NCBI GenBank assembly: GCA_046462475.1 | Contig: JBKGVB010000037.1 | Location: forward strand, 1-8,754 | Source of the DNA: JASLCR01 sp046462475 | GTDB taxonomy: Bacteria; Patescibacteriota; Saccharimonadia; Saccharimonadales; Saccharimonadaceae | Direction: 5' to 3' | DNA: 8,754 bases | Part shown: piece after piece, positions 1 to 5,604 of the stretch | Position numbering within the stretch: position 1 is the first letter of the stretch | Layout: every line of letters begins with the position of its first letter | The notes under the pieces: generated by a model | Databases searched by the model: none | What the model was told of the DNA's origin: nothing | Seen by the model: the letters and a program-made list of their open reading frames with translations, nothing else | Made by a program: the position numbers and the translations under genes

Positions 1-1502
1 CCGAGGAATTGCGAGACCAGCTACAGGTTGGTGCAGAGCGTTTCTTCCGATACGGTCTCTATATTACCCTCTATGCAGACAGTCTCGATGAACTAAGTTT
101 TGTCCAACACAAGATTGAGACTATTTTCGGCCAGCAGCTTGTCTTCTCGAAAGTCGCTTCATCGCAGCAAGAACAGGGTATGAACAGCACTATTCCGCAG
201 ATGTCCGACCAGTTGCAGATTCGCCGCAATATGAACACCGGCGCTATCTCGACTTCGTTTCCATTCACCTCAGCTGATCTCACCGATAACACCGGTATCC
301 TGTACGGTATCAATATGCACAACAATGGACTCGTCATCTTTGACCGCTTCAAGCTCGAGAACGCCAATATGGTCGTCTTCGCAAAGTCTGGTGCCGGTAA
401 GTCATTTACTGTGAAGCTTGAGGCGCTGCGCTCAATGATGGTTGGCTCGGATATTCTGATTATCGACCCGGAAAATGAGTATCAGAAACTCTCTGACGCC
501 GTAGGTGGAAGCTATATTCGTCTTTCACTAAATTCAGATACGCGCATCAATCCATTTGATCTGCCGAAGGTTATCGATACCGAAGAAGCCGACGATGCCC
601 TGCGCGCCAACCTTGTCACACTTCATGGCCTATTCCGCCTCATGCTCGGTGGATCGCAGGTTGCCGCAAATGGGCAGGTAATGAGTGGGCTTACGCCAGC
701 GGAAGAGGCTGACCTTGATCAAGGCCTAATCGATACCTACGCTCGAGCTGGCATTACCTCTGACCCACTTACACATCACTCAACACCACCAACTATCGCC
801 GATCTATACGATACACTACTTCACATGGGCGGTACCGGTCCTCAACTGGCGCAGCGTCTCCGAAAATATACATCGGGTACATTTGCCGGTATCTTTAGTC
901 AGCAATCAAATATCGATATCAACAATAATATGGTCGTCTTCAATATTCGCGACCTCGAAGACGAACTAAGACCCGTTGCGATGTACATCGTGCTTTCACA
1001 CATCTGGAATATTACACGTTCCGAACAAAAGAAGCGCATGCTCATCGTCGACGAAGCATGGCAACTCATGAAGTACGATGATTCGGCGAACTTCCTCTTT
1101 AGCCTTGCCAAGCGAGCTCGTAAATACGCACTCGGTCTCACTACGATCACCCAGGACGTTGAAGACTTCATGGGAAGCAAAATGGGTCGCGCAATCGTTG
1201 CAAACTCATCCATGCAGCTACTACTAAAACAAAGTTCAAGTGCTGTCGATGTACTTGCGGATGTATTTAAACTCACCGAAGAAGAGCGTAAACGCCTCGC
1301 AAACTTCCCGGTAGGGCAGGGTCTTTTTTTCGCCGGTCAGAACCATGTTCATATCCAGATCGTTCCATCTGAAACCGAACAACAACTTGTCTCTACAACT
1401 CCTGCTGCTGCCCGACAAGCCCCCCAGCAAACTCAAAGCCCGCCGTCAGGGCAACCAAATGTCAACCCGGGCTATATGAACCCCGGTGAATACAGCGTAT
1501 AA
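1..1502 (+). CDS. VirB4/TraC-like type IV secretion ATPase, 3' part (5' end outside window)
   Basis: This is the C-terminal half or more of a VirB4-family ATPase, the cytoplasmic motor that energises assembly and transport in conjugation-type secretion systems. The frame is open to the window edge (codons from base 3 read E-E-L-R-D-Q), so the TTG at base 9 is not a true start. Numbering from that TTG, I see a Walker A loop, AKSGAGKSF, at about residues 125-133, a DPENEY motif at 153-158, NPFDL at 181-185, a Walker B run MLIVDEAW at 344-351 with catalytic-type D348-E349, and a TQDVEDF motif at 381-387. This order is typical of VirB4, TraC and ConE proteins. The last ~35 residues form a Pro/Gln-rich tail. 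The next gene begins 12 bp after the TAA stop. A related AAA+ conjugation ATPase such as VirD4 is less likely, given the DPENEY and VDEAW arrangement and the neighbours. Confidence 0.9.
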   Translation, partial: EELRDQLQVGAERFFRYGLYITLYADSLDELSFVQHKIETIFGQQLVFSKVASSQQEQGMNSTIPQMSDQLQIRRNMNTGAISTSFPFTSADLTDNTGILYGINMHNNGLVIFDRFKLENANMVVFAKSGAGKSFTVKLEALRSMMVGSDILIIDPENEYQKLSDAVGGSYIRLSLNSDTRINPFDLPKVIDTEEADDALRANLVTLHGLFRLMLGGSQVAANGQVMSGLTPAEEADLDQGLIDTYARAGITSDPLTHHSTPPTIADLYDTLLHMGGTGPQLAQRLRKYTSGTFAGIFSQQSNIDINNNMVVFNIRDLEDELRPVAMYIVLSHIWNITRSEQKKRMLIVDEAWQLMKYDDSANFLFSLAKRARKYALGLTTITQDVEDFMGSKMGRAIVANSSMQLLLKQSSSAVDVLADVFKLTEEERKRLANFPVGQGLFFAGQNHVHIQIVPSETEQQLVSTTPAAARQAPQQTQSPPSGQPNVNPGYMNPGEYSV

Positions 1503-1514
1503 TCGTAAATAACT

Positions 1515-4500
1515 ATGCCGGGAACCCTAAAGCGAGAAGACCAGATCGACGACCAGTATCGCGATAAGTTTGACCGTAGCCAACTTCGCAGTGCGGAGCA
1601 AGCCACTGGTCAGGACGCTAGTGTCAACGCAGGTATCGATCAGCTCGAAAAATACGCCAATGATCCTGCGAATGTCTCAAAGAATCTCGATACCGCACGA
1701 GAGGGCGAACAATCAGCAGCTCAATCCAATCCATTTAATTTCCAGCCCCAGGATAAGAAGCTCGGCATCAAAGGCAAGGCAACATTTGCAAAAAAACTCG
1801 GACCTGCCGGCGTAATCACACTCCTGTTTGGCGGTGGCGGTGGTATTTTTATGATGCTCCTCAGCCCAGGAATTGCCCTCGTACATATTAAAGAAGTTGT
1901 TGAAAACAAAATCGACAGCATGTCTTCTGTCATCGAGGTTAGATCTAACAAGCTTATGGCTTCGCGACTTCTGGGCGGTACCGATAGTGCCGTATCCCGG
2001 AAGTGTGCCAAAGGCTCACTCCTCTGTAGAAAATATTCAACCCTTGGTAAGGCACAAGTACAAGCACTGAACGACCGAGGCTATCATGTACTCGACAAAG
2101 ATGGCAAACCAATCTCGCCAGATTCAGCCGATAAGATTAAAGGCATAAAGAAAATCCAAACGCCCAATGGAGATACTATCCGCGCTCGCGACTATACGAA
2201 GCGTGTTACTCTCGATGCCTCATTCCGCAATGACATGCGTGGTGTTTTCCCATCCAAATTCGCCGTGTGGAATGACAAGATAGGACAGAAGTGGGCTACC
2301 ACAAAGAAACTCGTTCGAGACCCAAAATGGACCAATAGTGAAGAGGGTGGCGATGAAAAGAAAAACAAACAAGGTATAAATAAAAATCTCCGACAAGCCA
2401 CAACAAACGGGCAAAATATGCTTGATAACGAGTCGGCTATTAATAAGGGAGATTATGGAGGTGCTATAGATAGTGAAACCTCAAAACTTCAAACATCTGA
2501 AAATCCAGGTTCTATCGATCTATCGCCCGAGGGCGTCGCAAAAGCACCCGAAGTACAGGCGGGCCTTGGAACAAAAATCAAGAATGGTGCGCTGTCAGCC
2601 CTCAACCCAACGTCTGCACTTGTGGGAATATGCATGACAAACCAGTACATAAAGACTATTGTCTATACCGCTCGGGTCATTGCCGCAGTTCAGGCTATTC
2701 GCTTCGCCTCACAGTTCTTATCAACAGCCGATAAGATTAAGGCCGGAGAAGCAACACCGAATGACGTGTCTTCAGCGATGAACATCCTCGAAAAGCAAAA
2801 TGCAGTAGGTGATTCATTCGGTGACGCGACGGGATATACCTACCCCCAATATGGCACCGTCTCAAGCAATACAAACGATTCGGGGGCAGGCGGAACGATG
2901 CTTATGACATTTTTCTCAAGTGTTTTAGCATATGAAGTTGGACACTCGGCCACCAAGCTTGCGGGGAAGGCATGCCCTTTTGTAACAAACACTATTGTGC
3001 AGATTATCTTTAGCGTTGGGACCGCCGCCCTTCATATCGTCGGCATTGGTGAACTACTGGACGCCGCAAAAGCTGCCTCAAGTGGCGGCATAAAGCTTGC
3101 TATCAACAATCTTACTAAAAAAATGTCAGAAAACTTTGTAAAAAAACTTGCCGAAAAGGGAATCACCAAAGAGGCCCTTAAAGAAAATAAATGGGCAATC
3201 GGAAAAACGCTGCTCAAGCAAGCCGCAGGCATCGGTGGCGTATTCCTCGCTGGCTACTTCATCGCGCGCGTGATTGTGCCATACTTAGCAAATGTAGCCG
3301 CCGGCACTTTATTTAACGGTGACATCGACGGAGTAAAGGCAATGGATACCATCACTTCGGGTGCCGGAGCTATGAACGCTGGTGTGGCGCAAAACAGAGG
3401 ACTTATGCCCGTCACAAAATCCCAGTATACCGCCTATATGCAATTTAATGACAACTCTACCAATCAATATGTCGCCGATATGAAGGCACAAGCAAATCCT
3501 TTTGATATATACAACCCATACTCGGCCAGTAACTCTGTTGGATTTGCGGTAGGCAACCTATTCTCGAGTATTAATGTCGCCAAGTCTCCACAGAGCTTGC
3601 TCTCATTGCCATCAACTGTGTTCGGAGCACTTAATCCATTTGCGGGCGCAAAGGCCTTTGCAGCCAGCGACCAAGAAAACGCCAAACAAATCACAAACGC
3701 TTGTACAGACTCAGATGTCCAGAACACAAATATCGCTACCGACCCTTTCTGTAATCCAATTTACGGCATGGACTCGAGCGCTCTCAATGTTAGCCCTGAA
3801 GCGGTAGCTGACTATATGCTTAGCCATGGCTATATAGACGCAAGCGGCGCGCCAATCGGAGAATACCAAGATTATGTCAATACATGCTTCAGCAACGATA
3901 ACCCAAATATATCCGTCATAAGCTCGGGCGCTCTCGAAGGAGAAGGAGCCCTTCCAAAAGAATGTATCACCCAAGACGGAAGCGATAACCTAGCAGCAAA
4001 CTTCACCGACAATGCAACTGCGGCAGTCGGCGCGACCACAGACTCGGCAGTCTACAAAAATCAAATGTTCCATCTTTATCAAATTGATAATGGCATCATC
4101 GATAGTATGGACAATGGCTTTCCTACTGTAGGAGGAGCACCCAGCCAACCAGGGGAAGCGGGTACATTTACAGTTGCATCATTTAACATGTGCCACGAGA
4201 TTAATCACCCGATTGGCTCTGGAAGTATGTGTAAGAACCTAAAGAATTACGGCGTTGACGAAAAACGCGACAGAGAAGCAGCAACTATTACCGGTGCAGG
4301 CGACGCAGGAAATCCACAGTTTGATATTGTGGGAGCTCAGGAAATATCACAGCCAACACAGTCGGTAATTCTAACTAAAGACTCTAACTACGAATCGTTC
4401 CCCTCGACTACTCATCCGTACAAAGATAGCAAACTAAACCTACAAAGCGTCCCGTCATCAAACGGTAAAGCAATCTTCTGGAACACCCAAAAATTTAGCT

Positions 4501-5510
4501 TCGATTCGGGCGGATTCCTTTATGGCGTGGCAGGAAATGGGAGCAGTAAGAGTGCTGCTAATAATAGTTTCCCTTGGGTTCAACTCTCTTCCGCAAGTGG
4601 ACAAACCGTCTATGTAATGTCTATGCATACTCCGAATAATGGCTACGGAGATATTGCAGACAGAAATAGAGATGCTCAGCAAGTATTAGCATGGGCAAAA
4701 ACAAAAGCCACCGGAAGTAATCTCGTCATTATCACGGGCGACATGAATACCTCAAAAGACGGAAAGAAACCTCCCTTTTACTGCACTATGACTGCTGGTG
4801 GCACTCTCCAGTATGCACTCGACCTGCAACAAGGAAACAATTCGAATACCGCCTGTCCAACAAGTGGACTACCTATTGACCAGATATATAACTCAACAAA
4901 TGTTTCAGACCTAACAGCAACGGGCTGGAAACGATTAGACGGTGGAGATAGTCATTTAGCAGGTACAGACCACAGTCCAGCATGGGTGACCTACAATATA
5001 GGCGGAAGTAACGGGGGATCAAGCGGCAGCTTCAGCGGCTCGCTCGCTTGGCCTGTCGATAAAAAGTGGTGGACTGGCTACAAGAACGACTTCCTTAATG
5101 CCCATACAATGATAAGTGGCACCTTCACCTCTCCATATACAAAGGGACTAGCTGCAGATATCAGCTCGCCTCCAAAAGGCACACCTATCTACTCTATGGC
5201 AGACGGAAAGGTTAGTAGCGCCTCAAACTGTGCTATTGTCATCTCATCAAATATAGCTGGCGGAACACTGGAAATAGCTTACGGACACGGAGATCCAAAA
5301 GTAACCAAAGATCAAACAGTAAAGGCTGGCCAACAAATATCAAGTGAAAATGAGCATTGTAAAGCAACTGGACCCCATGTTCATATCGACATGTCATTCA
5401 ATGGTCAGCACATATGCCCTCAGGATGTATTTATCGCCATGGGAAATAATCAGTCTCCAGATTTCGCAGCACTTACTAAAAAAGCAAAGGCGCCGTGTGG
5501 TAGGGCATAG
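1515..5510 (+). CDS. Giant polytopic membrane protein (VirB6-like position) with extracytoplasmic EEP and M23-like domains
   Basis: A 1331-residue protein. Residues 1-95 are charged with no signal peptide. Hydrophobic segments lie near 98-124, 366-402, 459-475, 487-512 and 567-600. Five passes would put the N-terminus inside and the large C-terminal half outside. Residues ~720-870 are a cysteine-containing module (C730, C746, C791, C817). Residues ~883-1162 are an EEP-fold phosphodiesterase/nuclease domain with the full motif set: N891, E943, H1038, D1076/N1078, D1122 and D1152-H1153. Residues ~1177-1310 resemble an M23 (lysostaphin-type) peptidase, with D1215, H1258 and H1288-V-H1290, but the usual first His of HxxxD is G1211. 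A Ser/Gly linker (1163-1175) separates the two. The ATG at 1515 has no visible Shine-Dalgarno sequence, so coupling to the upstream VirB4 gene is likely. Its position after VirB4 suggests a VirB6/ConG-like channel component fused to envelope-acting enzymes. The membrane part itself shows no family signature I can name with certainty. Confidence 0.85.
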   Translation: MPGTLKREDQIDDQYRDKFDRSQLRSAEQATGQDASVNAGIDQLEKYANDPANVSKNLDTAREGEQSAAQSNPFNFQPQDKKLGIKGKATFAKKLGPAGVITLLFGGGGGIFMMLLSPGIALVHIKEVVENKIDSMSSVIEVRSNKLMASRLLGGTDSAVSRKCAKGSLLCRKYSTLGKAQVQALNDRGYHVLDKDGKPISPDSADKIKGIKKIQTPNGDTIRARDYTKRVTLDASFRNDMRGVFPSKFAVWNDKIGQKWATTKKLVRDPKWTNSEEGGDEKKNKQGINKNLRQATTNGQNMLDNESAINKGDYGGAIDSETSKLQTSENPGSIDLSPEGVAKAPEVQAGLGTKIKNGALSALNPTSALVGICMTNQYIKTIVYTARVIAAVQAIRFASQFLSTADKIKAGEATPNDVSSAMNILEKQNAVGDSFGDATGYTYPQYGTVSSNTNDSGAGGTMLMTFFSSVLAYEVGHSATKLAGKACPFVTNTIVQIIFSVGTAALHIVGIGELLDAAKAASSGGIKLAINNLTKKMSENFVKKLAEKGITKEALKENKWAIGKTLLKQAAGIGGVFLAGYFIARVIVPYLANVAAGTLFNGDIDGVKAMDTITSGAGAMNAGVAQNRGLMPVTKSQYTAYMQFNDNSTNQYVADMKAQANPFDIYNPYSASNSVGFAVGNLFSSINVAKSPQSLLSLPSTVFGALNPFAGAKAFAASDQENAKQITNACTDSDVQNTNIATDPFCNPIYGMDSSALNVSPEAVADYMLSHGYIDASGAPIGEYQDYVNTCFSNDNPNISVISSGALEGEGALPKECITQDGSDNLAANFTDNATAAVGATTDSAVYKNQMFHLYQIDNGIIDSMDNGFPTVGGAPSQPGEAGTFTVASFNMCHEINHPIGSGSMCKNLKNYGVDEKRDREAATITGAGDAGNPQFDIVGAQEISQPTQSVILTKDSNYESFPSTTHPYKDSKLNLQSVPSSNGKAIFWNTQKFSFDSGGFLYGVAGNGSSKSAANNSFPWVQLSSASGQTVYVMSMHTPNNGYGDIADRNRDAQQVLAWAKTKATGSNLVIITGDMNTSKDGKKPPFYCTMTAGGTLQYALDLQQGNNSNTACPTSGLPIDQIYNSTNVSDLTATGWKRLDGGDSHLAGTDHSPAWVTYNIGGSNGGSSGSFSGSLAWPVDKKWWTGYKNDFLNAHTMISGTFTSPYTKGLAADISSPPKGTPIYSMADGKVSSASNCAIVISSNIAGGTLEIAYGHGDPKVTKDQTVKAGQQISSENEHCKATGPHVHIDMSFNGQHICPQDVFIAMGNNQSPDFAALTKKAKAPCGRA
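3672..4124 (+). other. Cysteine-containing module in the 1515-5510 product (residues ~720-870)
   Basis: This segment lies between the last membrane span region and the EEP domain. It contains C730, C746, C791 and C817, a DPFCNPIYG stretch, and a hydrophilic helix-like part around VADYMLSHGYID (764-775). The even cysteine count in a predicted extracytoplasmic region suits two disulfides. I recognise no named family. It may be a structural or partner-binding module. The boundaries are approximate. Confidence 0.4.
4161..5000 (+). other. EEP (endonuclease/exonuclease/phosphatase) domain, copy 1
   Basis: Motifs run in family order: ASFNM, GAQEIS, MSMHTP, ITGDMN, IDQIY and GTDHSPAWV. These supply the metal- and phosphate-binding Asn, Glu, His, Asp/Asn, Asp and terminal Asp-His pair, so catalysis looks intact. 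The superfamily includes DNase I-like nucleases, sphingomyelinases and inositol phosphatases. The sequence alone does not settle the substrate. Extra cysteines (C893, C906, C1090, C1114) fit an exported, disulfide-bonded domain. Confidence 0.85.
5043..5444 (+). other. M23 peptidase-like domain with a missing zinc ligand
   Basis: The KGTPIYSMADGKV strand-turn, YGHGDP, a KAGQQIS turn and the terminal GPHVHIDM motif are hallmarks of the lysostaphin/LasA-type fold that cuts peptidoglycan cross-bridges. The first motif reads KGLAADIS, keeping the Asp (D1215) but with Gly at the position where HxxxD has His. The domain may be inactive and serve in binding, or may use another ligand. Confidence 0.75.
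5499..5505 (+). promoter_or_regulatory. Weak ribosome binding site supporting the start at 5512
   Basis: GGTAGGG lies 6 bases before the ATG at 5512, inside the end of the upstream gene. It is a poor Shine-Dalgarno match, but this ATG follows the upstream TAG by one base and opens directly into a signal peptide. Both favour it over in-frame ATGs further upstream (for example 5344), which would bury the signal peptide. Confidence 0.4.
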
Positions 5511-5511
5511 G

Positions 5512-5604
5512 ATGAAAAATTATATAAAGAAAGTAAGCAGGATCACAGGGATACTATTCTTGTCGCTCGTCTTCCTACTTTCATCCACAACCTTGAATGC
5601 CGCC
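5512..5604 (+). other. Signal peptide (Sec type)
   Basis: MKNYIKKVSR is a basic N-region. About 13-15 hydrophobic residues follow, and a small-residue LNAAA stretch at 28-32 gives plausible signal peptidase I sites. There is no lipobox cysteine. Confidence 0.85.

Noticed and set aside
899..1276. Minus-strand ORF of 125 codons opposite the VirB4 gene
   Set aside because: It is a shadow of a strongly conserved coding region, with a biased Ser/Leu/Ile composition, no motif and no ribosome binding site of note.
1324..1330. Run of seven T as an intrinsic terminator
   Set aside because: It lies within the conserved C-terminal part of the VirB4 gene (codons for Leu-Phe-Phe) and I see no stable stem just before it.
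5474..5482. A-rich run near the end of the 1515-5510 gene as a programmed frameshift fusing it to the next gene
   Set aside because: The needed shift is +1 and the run is not a standard slippery heptamer. The next gene has its own ATG and signal peptide, so separate translation is simpler.
5344..5511. In-frame extension of the hydrolase gene upstream to an ATG at 5344
   Set aside because: It overlaps the conserved HVH part of the M23-like domain in another frame, encodes a sequence without domain character, and would bury a clear signal peptide that begins at 5512.
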